In this document: piece by piece, positions 42,080 through 52,631 of the stretch
Position numbering within the stretch: the stretch's first letter is position 1
Layout of the letters: every line of letters starts with the position of its first letter
Assembly (NCBI GenBank): GCA_002694685.1
Contig: NZMW01000001.1
Span: 496,001 to 560,000 of the forward strand
Origin: Balneola sp.
GTDB taxonomy: Bacteria > Bacteroidota > Rhodothermia > Balneolales > Balneolaceae
DNA: 64,000 nt
Reading direction: 5' to 3'
Notes under the pieces: generated by a model
The model's database searches: none
The model's input: only the letters and a program-made list of their open reading frames with translations
What the model was told of the DNA's origin: nothing
Program-made: the position numbers and the translations under genes

Positions 42080-44191
42080 TTACTCTTCTTCGTCGTTTTC
42101 CAACAATGCTTTTCTGGATAATCGAAGCTTATTGCCCGGCTCAATTTTGAGGAGCTTAACTTCAATCTCATCGCCCACACTCATGTAGTTTGTTACGTCT
42201 TTAACATGCTTGTGATCAATTTCAGAAATATGAAGGAGTCCATCTCGTCCCGGAGCAATCTCTACGAAAGCACCAAAGTCTTTGATGGTTTTGACAGTAC
42301 CTTTATAAGTCGCGCCTTCTTCAAGCTGACCTGTAATGGCTTTAATTCTGTCTTCAGCATCTTTTGCTTTGTCGAGGCTATCAGCAGAAATAGTGATTTT
42401 GCCTTTACCTTCGTCATCTTCTTCGATCCAGATTTCAGTATCTGTTTCTTTTTGAAGAGTCTGAATTACTTTACCACCTGGCCCAATAACTGCGCCAATC
42501 ATATCACCGTCAATGGTCATATTGATAAACTGCGGGGCAAATTCAGAAAGAGTTTCACTTGGAGTAGAAATGGTTTCAGCCATTTTTCCAAGAATATGCA
42601 TTCGGCCTGTATGAGCCTGCTTAAGAGCTTCTTCCATTACGTCGAAAGAAATACCTTTTACTTTCATATCCATCTGGCAAGCGGTGATACCGTCAGAAGT
42701 ACCCGCTGTTTTAAAGTCCATGTCTCCCATGAAATCTTCTTCGCCACGGATATCAGAAAGAACAACTGAGTTGCCATCTCCAACAATCATTCCCATTGCA
42801 ATACCTGCAACCGGCTTCTTGAGAGGCACACCAGCACTCATAAGCGCCATTGAACCACCGCAAACGGAAGCCATAGATGATGAACCGTTCGATTCTGTAA
42901 TGTCAGAAATAACACGGATTACATATCCGAAGTCGTCAAATGATGGCATCATCATTCTAAGCGCACGCTCTGCAAGGTGACCATGACCGATTTCACGTCG
43001 TCCAGGACCTCTTAGGAATCCAGCTTCACCTACAGAATATGGAGGGAAGTTGTAGTGTAGATAAAATTTCTTCTCTTCTTCGTCAAACAGCGTATCTACA
43101 GATTGAGCATCTTTTTTAGTACCCAATGTTACTGATACCAATGCCTGAGTTTCTCCACGTGTGAAGAGTGCAGATCCGTGAGTACGTGCAAGGTAGTTAA
43201 CCTGTGTCCAGATATCGCGGATGTCTTCAGGAGAACGACCGTCAATACGACGTTTTTTCTCAAGAACCATGTTGCGAAGTTCTTCTTTCTCAACATTACC
43301 AAGGATGTCTTTAACGGTATCCATATCGTCTGCAAACTCTTCTTCCAGTTCAGCAATAACGCTGTCTTTGGCTTCCTGAAGTTTTGCAGAGTAATCTTCT
43401 TTATTGAGTCCGATATTTACTACTTCCTTAATCTTATCAGTAGCTAATTCGCGAACTTTATTTTCAATTTCTTCAGGATTTGTTTCAGCAACAAATTCTC
43501 TTTTCTCATTTCCGTACTCTTCACGAAGTTCTTCCTGAAATTCACATAGAGTAATAATAGAAGCATGAGCTGCTTTGATTGCTCCAAGCATTTCGTCTTC
43601 TGAGATTTCATCCATCTCGCCTTCCATCATCAGTACAGAATCAGCAGTACCACCAACAATCATGTCGATGTCGCTTTCTTCAAGTTCTGTAAGTGTTGGG
43701 TTGATAACATATTCGCCATCAATACGGCCAACTCTAACTTCAGCCATCGGGCCGTCGAAAGGTACATCTGAGATATGCAGAGCAGCAGAAGCACCAAATC
43801 CACCTAAAACATCACCGTCGTTTTCTCCATCTGAAGAAAGCACGCTTGAGATGATTTGGGTTTCACATAAATATCCTTTTGGAAACAATGGACGTAAACT
43901 ACGGTCAATTAACCGGCTTGAAAGTACTTCTTTTTCAGAAGGACGACCTTCACGTTTCATGAATCCACCGGGGAAACGTCCACCGGCTGAAAAACTTTCT
44001 CTGTGGTCAACAACTAAGGGGAAAAAGTTCTGTCCCGGTTTAGCTTGCTTAGCACTTACAGCGGTACAAAGTACCTGGGTATCTCCCATTCGAACTACTA
44101 CAGCGCCATCGGCTTGCTTGGCAATCCGGCCTGTTTCTACGGTAAGCACCTTTCCTGGTGCAAATTCTACACTTCTTATTTCTTCTTTCAT
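42080..44191 (-). CDS. pnp: Polyribonucleotide nucleotidyltransferase
   Basis: A 703-residue PNPase that degrades RNA 3'-to-5' by phosphorolysis. Two RNase PH cores (first with FFPLVVDHRESFSAGGRFPG; second with HYNFPPYSVGEAGFLRGPGR and the catalytic-site FKTAGTSDGITACQMDMKV) are followed by KH (MIGAVIGPGGKVIQTLQKE) and S1 (GATYKGTVKTIKDFGAFVEI) domains. The start lies 112 bases after rpsO with an intervening hairpin, the order known from many bacteria (rpsO-pnp). Confidence 0.97.
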   Translation of the reverse strand: MKEEIRSVEFAPGKVLTVETGRIAKQADGAVVVRMGDTQVLCTAVSAKQAKPGQNFFPLVVDHRESFSAGGRFPGGFMKREGRPSEKEVLSSRLIDRSLRPLFPKGYLCETQIISSVLSSDGENDGDVLGGFGASAALHISDVPFDGPMAEVRVGRIDGEYVINPTLTELEESDIDMIVGGTADSVLMMEGEMDEISEDEMLGAIKAAHASIITLCEFQEELREEYGNEKREFVAETNPEEIENKVRELATDKIKEVVNIGLNKEDYSAKLQEAKDSVIAELEEEFADDMDTVKDILGNVEKEELRNMVLEKKRRIDGRSPEDIRDIWTQVNYLARTHGSALFTRGETQALVSVTLGTKKDAQSVDTLFDEEEKKFYLHYNFPPYSVGEAGFLRGPGRREIGHGHLAERALRMMMPSFDDFGYVIRVISDITESNGSSSMASVCGGSMALMSAGVPLKKPVAGIAMGMIVGDGNSVVLSDIRGEEDFMGDMDFKTAGTSDGITACQMDMKVKGISFDVMEEALKQAHTGRMHILGKMAETISTPSETLSEFAPQFINMTIDGDMIGAVIGPGGKVIQTLQKETDTEIWIEEDDEGKGKITISADSLDKAKDAEDRIKAITGQLEEGATYKGTVKTIKDFGAFVEIAPGRDGLLHISEIDHKHVKDVTNYMSVGDEIEVKLLKIEPGNKLRLSRKALLENDEEE

Positions 44192-44265
44192 TTGTCTTCT
44201 TTGTCTTTATTGATTTGCGTAATCCCACCAACAACAGATAAGAAATTAGAGGTAGGATAAATTGA

Positions 44266-44290
44266 AAAAGGCTCCACAACGGAGCCTTTT
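44266..44290 (-). terminator. Hairpin between rpsO and pnp
   Basis: AAAAGGCTCC ACAAC GGAGCCTTTT is a perfect 10-bp stem with a 5-base loop, symmetric with A/T flanks and thus potentially bidirectional. It lies 13 bases after the rpsO stop, where it would end or process the rpsO-pnp transcript. Confidence 0.9.
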
Positions 44291-44303
44291 ATACGAATAA
44301 AAC

Positions 44304-44573
44304 TTACTTACGGATACCGAGTTCTTTGATAAGTTCTCTGTACTTCTCGATATCGTTTTTCATGAGGTAGTTCAGCAACCTTCTTCTTTTACCAACCATT
44401 TTCAAAAGTCCACGGCGAGATGCGTGATCCAATTTGTTATCTTTTAAATGCTCAGTGAGGTCATTGATTCTTTTGGTTAGAAGGGCGATTTGTCCTTCCG
44501 TGGAACCCGTATCGGTTTCACTTTTTCCAAACTTCTTAAAGATTTCTTTCTTTTCTTCTGCGGTTATGCTCAT
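44304..44573 (-). CDS. rpsO: 30S ribosomal protein S15
   Basis: An 89-residue protein matching S15 over its full length: [20 protein letters not shown] then [20 protein letters not shown] and [21 protein letters not shown]15 binds 16S rRNA at the helix 20-22 junction early in 30S assembly. It is located upstream of pnp as in many bacteria. Confidence 0.97.
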   Translation of the reverse strand: MSITAEEKKEIFKKFGKSETDTGSTEGQIALLTKRINDLTEHLKDNKLDHASRRGLLKMVGKRRRLLNYLMKNDIEKYRELIKELGIRK

Positions 44574-44756
44574 TGCAATGGTTTAATTAGTACTTATATA
44601 AATCGATTTATAGTTTCTAAAGATAATGGTTTTTAGCTTAATGGACAATATCTGATCCACGATTTGTTTTACTTTCTCAACCCTCTCCTACTACTTAATA
44701 AGGTCTTTTGATTTACAATGGGTTATTTTACCCCTCGAATCAGATAAACTTAAAGG

Positions 44757-45239
44757 ATGTTAGAAAACCCAAGTAAAAAAACAAAGAGTGAAACTCGGCT
44801 ACTGCACTGGACTAAAGACGCCTTTAGTTTAAACTACAGTATATTTGAAAATGGACAAATGGTCGGAGTCATCAATGATAGAAGTACAAACCGATCCATC
44901 AAAGCTTCCTTATTCGATGACAACTTTGTTTTTGAAGGCGAAGGGTTTTTGAAACCCCGGATGAATATCATTGATCTTCAGCAAAAGATAGAGATCGGTC
45001 AAATCCGTTATAATTTTTTTCGGTCCGGAGCCAAAATTGAATTATCAGGTATCCAATACACCTGGAAATTCGATAATTTCCTATATACAAAATGGAGCTT
45101 AAGCAACTCCTATGGAAACGCCGTCATCTTGGGAGAAAAAAGAAAGGAGGGCGTTTTCCATATACACCCGGAAATACACCCTGCCTTATATCTTAGTTCA
45201 CTTATTATCAGAAATAGATACACAAAGCACGGTTATTAA
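44757..45239 (+). CDS. Hypothetical protein, all-beta
   Basis: A 160-residue protein rich in predicted beta-strands (FSLNYSIFENGQMVGVINDR then SIKASLFDDNFVFEGEGF, then IGQIRYNFFRSGAKIELSGI). The alternation recalls tubby/LURP-one-like folds, but I cannot support a family. It has no signal peptide. The 3' end overlaps the converging DinB gene by 4 bases. Confidence 0.6.
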   Translation: MLENPSKKTKSETRLLHWTKDAFSLNYSIFENGQMVGVINDRSTNRSIKASLFDDNFVFEGEGFLKPRMNIIDLQQKIEIGQIRYNFFRSGAKIELSGIQYTWKFDNFLYTKWSLSNSYGNAVILGEKRKEGVFHIHPEIHPALYLSSLIIRNRYTKHGY

Positions 45240-45757
45240 AATAATTGATACTGTGGCGGTGAAATCCCATTCATTCTTAGATAAATGGTGGTTTGTCCTT
45301 TGTGGTGCGTGTTGTGTTCCAATGCCTTATGAACCCATCCTCTTCTGGTAACTTCAAATTGACCTCTTTGAACTACTTCTGTTAAGGTTTCAGGATCCAT
45401 TTCTTTTATGCTATTGATAGCAAAATCATAACTTTCGGTTACAATACGAACCACTTCCTCTTTGGTGTGATAGGCTTCCGTGGCTTCAAGATTCTCACCC
45501 TGAAAAATTGGAGTTGCTCCTGTTCCGTTCGACGACAACCCAATAAGTCCCTGGGCAACGTGAAGATACTGTTGAGCAAAAGTCCGCACATCATCGCTGG
45601 GCTTGAAATCAAATTTATCGGCCGGCATAGCTTCTATATATGAAAGCGACATCGCTTTATTCCTTTCCATGTCGGAGGCGAGTTCATCTACTATATATTG
45701 TTGAGAAAAGGCGGCTGTTGAAAGGCTTAAAAAAAGAATGGTGATAAGTAATCTCAT
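45236..45757 (-). CDS. Exported DinB family protein
   Basis: A 173-residue protein (start at ATG 45757, giving the signal peptide MRLLITILFLSLSTAAFSQQ; a longer frame to 45805 is unlikely). The DinB/YfiT four-helix fold is indicated by metal-ligand histidines in FAQQYLHVAQG and the C-terminal HNTHHKGQTTIYLRMNG. DinB-like proteins are metal-dependent enzymes, often thiol transferases. An exported form is common in this group, and its function is unknown. Confidence 0.8.
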   Translation of the reverse strand: MRLLITILFLSLSTAAFSQQYIVDELASDMERNKAMSLSYIEAMPADKFDFKPSDDVRTFAQQYLHVAQGLIGLSSNGTGATPIFQGENLEATEAYHTKEEVVRIVTESYDFAINSIKEMDPETLTEVVQRGQFEVTRRGWVHKALEHNTHHKGQTTIYLRMNGISPPQYQLF

Positions 45758-46079
45758 TGTGATAGGATTAATTAAGGTTTGGAACCTCCATGATGCTTCA
45801 AACAAAAAATGGAATGGTTTAGTAAAGGAGCTACGAGCTTAGCCTTTATTTGATTCAATAAACCAAAAATTTCCGACTTTCAATTTAGCTTTCCCATTCA
45901 GAAATTTCTTATCTGGAATCATGGTTTGTATTCCTTTGAAGTTAGCTTCGGTTTCTTCATTTTAACCTCGTTATATGAATAATCATCAATAAGCATCGAA
46001 AAATTTATCAATATTGGATTTACCAAAGATAAGAAGTGATGTTTCGAGAACGAGTACTTAAAATTCCACCAAAATAAAT

Positions 46080-46319
46080 ATGAGTTGTTCAACAGGGAAA
46101 AATCAGTATCCCACTAAATTAGCAGCTGAAGCGGCGCTAATTGAGAGTCATGTAGACAGAAACTTCCCTCCTGACCAAGGTCCTCAAAACGTATATAGGT
46201 GTGAGTATTGTGGGGATTGGCATTTAACAAGTAAGTCACCAAGCCGCAACAAGCGGTTACAAAAGATGATCAATTCCGGTGAATTGCGATTAAAACAACA
46301 AGCCAGAAAATGGGAGTAA
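46080..46319 (+). CDS. Small zinc-ribbon-like protein
   Basis: A 79-residue basic protein with Cys3, CEYC (C41, C44) and His48 in VYRCEYCGDWHLTS. This resembles one half of a treble-clef or zinc-ribbon, as seen in small proteins of Bacteroidota. The C-terminus is strongly basic (RNKRLQKMINS, RLKQQARK), suggesting nucleic-acid contact. No family name can be given. It lies alone in front of the converging ribF gene. Confidence 0.65.
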   Translation: MSCSTGKNQYPTKLAAEAALIESHVDRNFPPDQGPQNVYRCEYCGDWHLTSKSPSRNKRLQKMINSGELRLKQQARKWE

Positions 46320-46327
46320 ATACTTAC

Positions 46328-46341
46328 CTAGAATATTCTAG
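46328..46341. other. 14-bp perfect palindrome at the ribF stop
   Basis: CTAGAATATTCTAG overlaps the ribF stop codon (TAG, minus strand). It may be a chance palindrome or a weak transcription end; no T-run follows. Confidence 0.4.
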
Positions 46342-47267
46342 CTCAGCAATTCCAAACTCTTTTGCTTATCGGAATCCAGCTGTGCCTTTAGTTCTTCCAC
46401 CCCATCAAACTTAACCTCATCCCGAATTCGGTCTACAAATCGGACTTGGATGGTTTTGCCATAGATTTCCCGGTCAAACTCAAAGATATTGACTTCCAGC
46501 GTTCGGATTAGTTCTCCAAACGTAGGACGAATACCGATGTTCATCATCCCGCCAAACCATTTATCACCAACTCTGACCTTCACTGCATAAACCCCATTCT
46601 TAGGAATGACTTTATTCTCATGTTCAGGCTTTAGATTAGCAGTCGGGTACCCAATGGTTCTTCCCCGTTCGTCTCCATGAATCACAATGCCATTCAGCAA
46701 ATAACGCCGGTTCAAATATTCAGCAGCTTGTTTGACATTACCCTCTTCTGCAAGTGTATTACGGATAACTGTACTGCTTATCGTCACCTCTCCCATCTCT
46801 TGCTTTGAAACTACATAGGCCTCAAAATTCAGTTCTTTACCAAGCTTCTCAATCGTTTCGATCGTTCCCTCACGATCTCTACCAAAGTGATGATCATACC
46901 CAATCACAAACTCAGAAACCCCTACTTTATCATAAATGACATCACGGACAAATTCCTCAGAACTTAGTAGAGAAAAATCTCTATCAAAGGGAATGACAAG
47001 CAAAATATCGATGCCCAAGTCTTCTAAAATCTCTGCTCGTTCTTTTAATGTAGTAAGCAGTTTAATTCCCTCTTTTCCGGGATTAATTATCTCTCTGGGA
47101 TGAGGGTCAAAAGTAACTACAACACTGCGAGCCTCACGAGCTTTGGCTTTGTTCACCACCGTCTCCATCAAAGCCCGATGACCTTGATGCACACCGTCAA
47201 AAGTCCCAACCGTAACTACCGTATTGGGTTCATGCTTAATATTTTCTAATTCAATTAGTTCTGCCAT
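46338..47267 (-). CDS. ribF: Bifunctional riboflavin kinase / FAD synthetase
   Basis: A 309-residue enzyme making FMN and then FAD. The N-terminal nucleotidyltransferase part has VTVGTFDGVHQGHRALM and the C-terminal kinase part has GERGRTIGYPTANLKPE and KNGVYAVKVRVGDKWFGGMM. It overlaps truB by 13 bases and ends the rimP-nusA-infB-rbfA-truB-ribF operon. Confidence 0.95.
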   Translation of the reverse strand: MAELIELENIKHEPNTVVTVGTFDGVHQGHRALMETVVNKAKAREARSVVVTFDPHPREIINPGKEGIKLLTTLKERAEILEDLGIDILLVIPFDRDFSLLSSEEFVRDVIYDKVGVSEFVIGYDHHFGRDREGTIETIEKLGKELNFEAYVVSKQEMGEVTISSTVIRNTLAEEGNVKQAAEYLNRRYLLNGIVIHGDERGRTIGYPTANLKPEHENKVIPKNGVYAVKVRVGDKWFGGMMNIGIRPTFGELIRTLEVNIFEFDREIYGKTIQVRFVDRIRDEVKFDGVEELKAQLDSDKQKSLELLS

Positions 47268-47998
47268 ATCTCTTTCAATCGATCACCCATTTCGTGGGGA
47301 GTTAGCGAGTCTTCAACTAAAAAATGTCCTATTGCCGTTCGTTCCAAACCACTCAAATAGCCTTTTGAGCCTAGTGCTTCTCCTAAATCCCGAGCTAGTG
47401 AGCGGATATACGTTCCCTTGCTGCAAGTTACTCTGAGAGTGAGTTTGGGAGGATTAAACTCAAGAATCTCATGCTTATGAAAAGTGATCTGTCGTGGAAG
47501 GCGTACAACTTCTTCTCCCTTTCGGGCAAGTTCATACAGTTTCTTCCCCCCATATTTTAATGCTGAATACATCGGAGGGATTTGTTCTACCGTTCCGGTG
47601 AACTCATCGTCAAGTACTTGTTTTATTTTTTCTTCTGTGATGTGACCCCAATCAGCTTCTTCTGTAACCTCGCCTTCAGCGTCATAAGTAGTTGTAGCTT
47701 TGCCGAAGGTAACTTCACTGGTATAAACTTTGGGTAAGTCCTGAATCATTGAGATAGATTTGGTGGCTTTCCCACAACATAAAATCAGCATACCAGTCGC
47801 TAGAGGATCAAGTGTTCCAGCGTGTCCAACTTTTTTAACACGGATCCTTTTGCGAAGAAATTTAACGACATCAAAGCTAGACCATTCCAAAGGTTTGTCA
47901 ATAAGGAAAATAGCGCCTGCTTGTAGATCTGTGTCCTTATCGGGCAAGTTATTCTTACCGAATACAGGGATTTCATCCAAAGGAAGCGCAATGGCCAT
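47255..47998 (-). CDS. truB: tRNA pseudouridine(55) synthase
   Basis: A 247-residue enzyme that makes pseudouridine 55 in tRNA T-loops. Catalytic Asp is in KVGHAGTLDPLATGML; YSALKYGGKKLYELAR and CSKGTYIRSLARDLGEALG are typical. It has a longer N-terminus than E. coli TruB and lacks most of the C-terminal PUA. It lies between rbfA (2-base gap) and ribF (13-base overlap). Confidence 0.95.
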   Translation of the reverse strand: MAIALPLDEIPVFGKNNLPDKDTDLQAGAIFLIDKPLEWSSFDVVKFLRKRIRVKKVGHAGTLDPLATGMLILCCGKATKSISMIQDLPKVYTSEVTFGKATTTYDAEGEVTEEADWGHITEEKIKQVLDDEFTGTVEQIPPMYSALKYGGKKLYELARKGEEVVRLPRQITFHKHEILEFNPPKLTLRVTCSKGTYIRSLARDLGEALGSKGYLSGLERTAIGHFLVEDSLTPHEMGDRLKEIWQN

Positions 47999-48000
47999 GA

Positions 48001-48375
48001 TTAATCTTCAGTAGGTGTATCAGGATCTTCGTCTGGGATATCAACTTTACTGAGAAGCTGCTCCATTTTATTGACGTACTCAGCAGTATCGTCTTGGTAA
48101 AAATGAAGCTCAGGTATTTTACGAACCTGATTCTTTATTTTGGAAGCCAGATCATAACGGATTTCTGCTATATGCTCATCAATAAATTCATATACCACTT
48201 TTTCATCCCTACCCGGTGAAAAAACGCTTAGGTATACCTTAGCTATCGACAAGTCATCGGTAAGTCTCACATTTGTAACAGTTACAAATGTGCCACTTGG
48301 TTGATATGATTTTTGAAGGATTTGGCCCAAGTCTTTTTTAATGACTGCGCCTAACCGTTCTGGTCTGAAACCCAT
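48001..48375 (-). CDS. rbfA: Ribosome-binding factor A
   Basis: A 124-residue KH-fold maturation factor of the 30S subunit: RPERLGAVIKKDLGQILQKS, then LSIAKVYLSVFSPG and RKIPELHFYQDDTAEYVNKM. It assists 16S rRNA 5' end processing. It follows infB and precedes truB, the standard order. Confidence 0.93.
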   Translation of the reverse strand: MGFRPERLGAVIKKDLGQILQKSYQPSGTFVTVTNVRLTDDLSIAKVYLSVFSPGRDEKVVYEFIDEHIAEIRYDLASKIKNQVRKIPELHFYQDDTAEYVNKMEQLLSKVDIPDEDPDTPTED

Positions 48376-48446
48376 AATATTGGATATCTATAAATTAAAT
48401 CTCTTATGCAGCAAGCTTTTCTATGAGCCGGCTAAAGATGTGATTA

Positions 48447-51305
48447 TCAAGCTGAATCTTCCAGAGTTCTTTTCTGCTCGGTGATTTTGTAACTCTCAAT
48501 CTGGTCACCAACTTTGATATCGTTGTATCCCTGGATACTAATACCACATTCGTAACCGCTAGCTACTTCTTTCACATCGTCTTTGAAGCGCTTGAGGGCA
48601 TCAATTTCACCATCATAAATTACAACTCCATCACGAACCAAGCGGATCGGGTTGTTTCGTTCAATCTTACCTTCGGTCACATAACAACCTGCGATAGTAC
48701 CAACTTTAGATACTTTGAAGATCTCGCGAACATCAACTACACCCATCATCTGCTCTTTAATTTCAGGTGATAACAGACCTTCAAGGGCATCACGAACTTC
48801 ATCAACTGCATCATAAATAACGCTGAAGAGTCGGATATCAATTTCCTCATCTTCCGCAAGCTTACGAGCTTGTTGTGTAGGTCGAACCTGGAAACCAATA
48901 ATGATTGCATCAGAAGCAGAAGCAAGCAATACATCCGATTCGGATATTGCACCCGCTCCGGTATGAATAATATTTACAGCTACTTCGTCGGTACTTAGTT
49001 TCTGGAGTGATCCGGAAAGTGCCTCAATGGAACCATCCACATCAGCTTTAACAATAACGTTCAGTTCTGAAACTTCACCAAGAGCAAGTCGGCGTGAAAT
49101 ATCATCAAGTGTCATGTGCTTGGTTGAGCGCATGGCTTGCTCACGACGTATCTGCATACGTTCACTTGCAATCTCTTTAGCTGTTTTTTCATCTTCAGCT
49201 ACAATCAGTTTGTCACCGGCTTGAGGCATGTCATCAAAACCCATAAGCTGTACAGGTGTTGATGGGCCCGCTTCTTTAATTCGTTCTCCATGTTCGTTCT
49301 CCATAGCTCGTACACGGCCAAAACATGGGCCTGCAACAAATGGATCACCAACTTTAAGAGTACCACCCTGAACAAGGATGTTTGATACAATACCTTTTCC
49401 TTTGTCCAATCGGGCTTCAAGCACAACGCCATCCGCACGACGATCCGGATTTGCTTTAAGTTCAAGCAGTTCAGCTTCGATTAACAGTTTTTCGAGGAGG
49501 TCTTCGATGCCTTGTCCTGTGTGTGCAGAAACTTCCGCATACTGAACATTTCCACCGTATTCCTCAACAATAACATCATGCTCAGAAAGCTGTGTCTTAA
49601 TTTTGTCAGGATTTACTCCCTCTTTATCAATTTTGTTGATAGCTACTACAATTGGTACACCAGCTGCTTTGGCGTGATTTATAGCCTCAATAGTTTGCGG
49701 CATCACTGAGTCATCAGCTGCTACAACCAAAATCACAATATCAGTTGCCTGAGCACCACGAGAACGCATAGCGGTAAAGGCCTCGTGACCCGGAGTATCC
49801 AGGAATGTAATGTTATTATCATTGTGTACTACCTGATATGCACCAACGTGCTGGGTAATACCACCGGCCTCACCTGCTGCTACTTTTTCTTCACGAATGT
49901 AATCAAGCAATGAGGTTTTACCATGATCAACGTGACCCATTACCGTAATAATAGGAGCACGGTCTTGAAGATCTTCTTCAGCATCTTCAGGAATAGTAAG
50001 TTCCTCATCCATCTCTTCAGCCTCGATGAACTCGACTTCCTTACCATACTCTTCAGCTACCAATTCAATAGTACCTGCATCAAGTCGTTGGTTGATTGTA
50101 ATCATCAACCCAATAGACATACAGACTGAAATAATATCGTTTACGCCAACATCCAGTAGATCAGCAAGCTCGTTTGCAGTAATAAACTCTGTGGTCTCGA
50201 TAACATCTGATTCGAGCTCCTCGAGTTCCGCCTGCTTTTGCATTTCCTCCTCGCGCTCCTCCTTTCTTTCTCGACGACGTTTTTGACGCTTACTACCCAC
50301 CGTTTTAGAAGACTGCATCTTCTTCATGGTTTCGCGCATCATTTTATCTACATCGGTCTCGTCAATCTCTTTTTTCTTCTTACGCTTCTTGCGTTTTTTA
50401 GAGCTGGTATCAGAATCAGACTTTTTAGACTTGGAAGATGAAGAACTGCTGTCATCTTTTCTGTCTTTTCTACGTTTTCTTTTCTTACGAGGCTTCTTCT
50501 CTGTAGTGAAAGATGCTTTTCCTAATACCTTGGTACCCTTTAACTTACCAGCTGACCCACGGATAATCTTTCCGTCTTCATCCTTTTCATCATCATCGTC
50601 AGAGTCTTCATCTTTAGTTTCATCTTCATCATCGTTTTCAGACTCGTCATCCTCCTCATCTTCTTCTTCATCTTCGAGGTCTTCAGATTCGTCATCATCA
50701 ACTTCATCCTCATCATCGTCTTCTTCTACCTTGTCTTCTTCAGCTGCTTCCTCTTCTTCTTTCTTTTTCTTAGCCTCTTTCTCTTCTTTGGCTTTTTTCT
50801 GTGCAGCTTCTTTTTCTTCTTTAGCCTTAGCTTCAGCTTCTTTCTTAGCCTTTTCTTCTTCTTTGGCTTTTGCTTCTTCCTTTTCAGCCAGTTCTTCGTC
50901 ATCAAGAGGCTCAAGGCTTAAATCCTCAGCACTTTCTTTTTTCTTACTTGAAGACTCTTCCTCATCCTGAGGTTCCAGGTCAGCAACGTCATCTTCCGGT
51001 TCTAAACCACCCTCGTCTTCGATAGGCTCCAGCACATTATCCAGAGTCACGCTATCATTGCGTTGGTTCATCATTTGACTTCGACGGCTTTCGTACTCCT
51101 CACGAGCTTTCTCATGATCGGCACTTTTAGCCTTATCTTCGCCATATACTCCATCTAACACCTCGTACATTTCGGGTGTAATTTTGAAGTTTGGCCGATT
51201 GGCAGCGTCAAAGCCATCCTCAGCTAAAGTGTCTACAATACTCTGTGTAGATACGTTAAATTCGGATGCAACTTTAAATAATGGTTTAGGTCTTTTAGAC
51301 GACAT
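48447..51305 (-). CDS. infB: Translation initiation factor IF-2
   Basis: A 952-residue GTPase. The C-terminal half carries the G1 motif GHVDHGKT (456-463), [12 protein letters not shown] and the later domains that bind fMet-tRNA. The N-terminal part has an IF2_N helix and a very long charged linker: Lys/Glu-rich at about 130-185, almost only Asp/Glu/Ser at about 183-251, then Lys/Arg-rich to about 350. It is first nusA-distal gene of the standard operon. The low complexity makes the linker poorly aligned to homologues. Confidence 0.96.
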   Translation of the reverse strand: MSSKRPKPLFKVASEFNVSTQSIVDTLAEDGFDAANRPNFKITPEMYEVLDGVYGEDKAKSADHEKAREEYESRRSQMMNQRNDSVTLDNVLEPIEDEGGLEPEDDVADLEPQDEEESSSKKKESAEDLSLEPLDDEELAEKEEAKAKEEEKAKKEAEAKAKEEKEAAQKKAKEEKEAKKKKEEEEAAEEDKVEEDDDEDEVDDDESEDLEDEEEDEEDDESENDDEDETKDEDSDDDDEKDEDGKIIRGSAGKLKGTKVLGKASFTTEKKPRKKRKRRKDRKDDSSSSSSKSKKSDSDTSSKKRKKRKKKKEIDETDVDKMMRETMKKMQSSKTVGSKRQKRRRERKEEREEEMQKQAELEELESDVIETTEFITANELADLLDVGVNDIISVCMSIGLMITINQRLDAGTIELVAEEYGKEVEFIEAEEMDEELTIPEDAEEDLQDRAPIITVMGHVDHGKTSLLDYIREEKVAAGEAGGITQHVGAYQVVHNDNNITFLDTPGHEAFTAMRSRGAQATDIVILVVAADDSVMPQTIEAINHAKAAGVPIVVAINKIDKEGVNPDKIKTQLSEHDVIVEEYGGNVQYAEVSAHTGQGIEDLLEKLLIEAELLELKANPDRRADGVVLEARLDKGKGIVSNILVQGGTLKVGDPFVAGPCFGRVRAMENEHGERIKEAGPSTPVQLMGFDDMPQAGDKLIVAEDEKTAKEIASERMQIRREQAMRSTKHMTLDDISRRLALGEVSELNVIVKADVDGSIEALSGSLQKLSTDEVAVNIIHTGAGAISESDVLLASASDAIIIGFQVRPTQQARKLAEDEEIDIRLFSVIYDAVDEVRDALEGLLSPEIKEQMMGVVDVREIFKVSKVGTIAGCYVTEGKIERNNPIRLVRDGVVIYDGEIDALKRFKDDVKEVASGYECGISIQGYNDIKVGDQIESYKITEQKRTLEDSA

Positions 51306-51362
51306 ATATAATTTTTAAATGTGAGCTTGTTAAACTAAGAATTTTTAAGTGGAATTGCCGAC

Positions 51363-52619
51363 TTAAGCCTCGTCTTCGAATTCGTAGGCAATAACACTCA
51401 TAATTTTCTCAGCAAGCTCGATATCTATTTCTTCGTTCGTTCTGCTTACTAATTCTTCCGCATCTAATTCGAGGACTGCTCGTGCGGTGTCGCAGCCTAT
51501 ATCATGGAGTTGTTGAATAACATCGGCACCGAAATCAACTTCAAACTCGTCGATATCGATATCGTCTTCGGCTTCAACCTCACGATATACATCAATTTCT
51601 ACTTCAGCTAGCTTGGACGCAAGGCGGATATTAACTCCACCCTTACCAATTGCTTTCGATACTTCGTCAGCCGGAACCAATACATTTGCATGCTTGGTTT
51701 CTTCATTCAACTCTACTTTTAATACCTCAGCAGGCTGAAGGGCTCTTTTGATAAACTCAAATTTATCCGGAGTAAAATTAATTACATCAATATTTTCGTT
51801 TTGAAGCTCGCGGACGATGGCATGAATTCGAATTCCTTTCATACCAACACAAGCTCCAACGGGATCAACACGCTCATCGTGAGATAAAACAGCAACTTTA
51901 GAGCGATCACCCGGAGCACGTGCAATACGTACTAATTCAATAATCCCGTCAAATACTTCCGGGATTTCATTTTCAAATAGTCGCTCAAGAAACAACTCTG
52001 AAGTTCTGGAAATAATAACCGTTGGATTACCATTTCTCATATGTACGCCGGTTACAACAGCGCGAATGGTATCCCCTTTGCGGTAACGATCTTTATAAAT
52101 CTGCTCACTTTTAGGAAGCAAAAGTTCAACACCGTTGTGATTAACAAGAATGTCTTTGTTTTGACGAACCTGGTATACATCCCCAAGTATAATCTCACCA
52201 ACACGGTCGGTGTAATCTTCGTAAATATTATCTTTCTCGATTTCGCGAATACGCTGAGCCAGTTGCTGACGAGCCATCGTAACTGCACGTCGGCCAAAGT
52301 CTGTAATTTGAATTTCCTGAGCCAGCTCATCATAAAGCTCAATATCAGGATCTACTTTTTGAGCGTCCTCCAAAGTAATCTCGGCAACTTCATCCGTAAT
52401 CTCATCAGCAGGAACAACTTCCTGTACATGCAAAAGCTGGATTTCTCCACGGTCAGCATTTAAGATTACCTCAAATGACTCATCGGACTCATATTTTTTT
52501 CGGATCATAGTCCTGAATACATCTTCCAAAATGGAAAGAAGCATATCTCGGTCGATGCCTTTCTCATGTGCAATCTCTGCAAAGGAGGAGATAATCTGTT
52601 TTGATAATTCGTTCTGCAT
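51363..52619 (-). CDS. nusA: Transcription termination/antitermination factor NusA
   Basis: A 418-residue protein with an N-terminal RNA polymerase-binding domain (FAEIAHEKGIDRDMLLSILE), an S1 domain (VGEIILGDVYQVRQNKDILV), and two KH domains (SKVAVLSHDERVDPVGACVG and VSKAIGKGGVNIRLASKLAE). A C-terminal acidic tail follows. It influences pausing, termination and rRNA antitermination. It follows rimP by 12 bases. Confidence 0.95.
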   Translation of the reverse strand: MQNELSKQIISSFAEIAHEKGIDRDMLLSILEDVFRTMIRKKYESDESFEVILNADRGEIQLLHVQEVVPADEITDEVAEITLEDAQKVDPDIELYDELAQEIQITDFGRRAVTMARQQLAQRIREIEKDNIYEDYTDRVGEIILGDVYQVRQNKDILVNHNGVELLLPKSEQIYKDRYRKGDTIRAVVTGVHMRNGNPTVIISRTSELFLERLFENEIPEVFDGIIELVRIARAPGDRSKVAVLSHDERVDPVGACVGMKGIRIHAIVRELQNENIDVINFTPDKFEFIKRALQPAEVLKVELNEETKHANVLVPADEVSKAIGKGGVNIRLASKLAEVEIDVYREVEAEDDIDIDEFEVDFGADVIQQLHDIGCDTARAVLELDAEELVSRTNEEIDIELAEKIMSVIAYEFEDEA

Positions 52620-52631
52620 TAGTGTATGTAA

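Noticed and set aside
43575-44213. A 212-residue plus-strand frame opposite pnp
   Set aside because: It is wholly antisense to the conserved pnp gene, and its sequence is biased Ser/Pro/Ile without any domain.
50326-50970. A 214-residue Ser-rich open frame on the plus strand
   Set aside because: It is antisense to the acidic linker of infB; the Asp/Glu codons read as Ser in reverse. There is no independent coding support.
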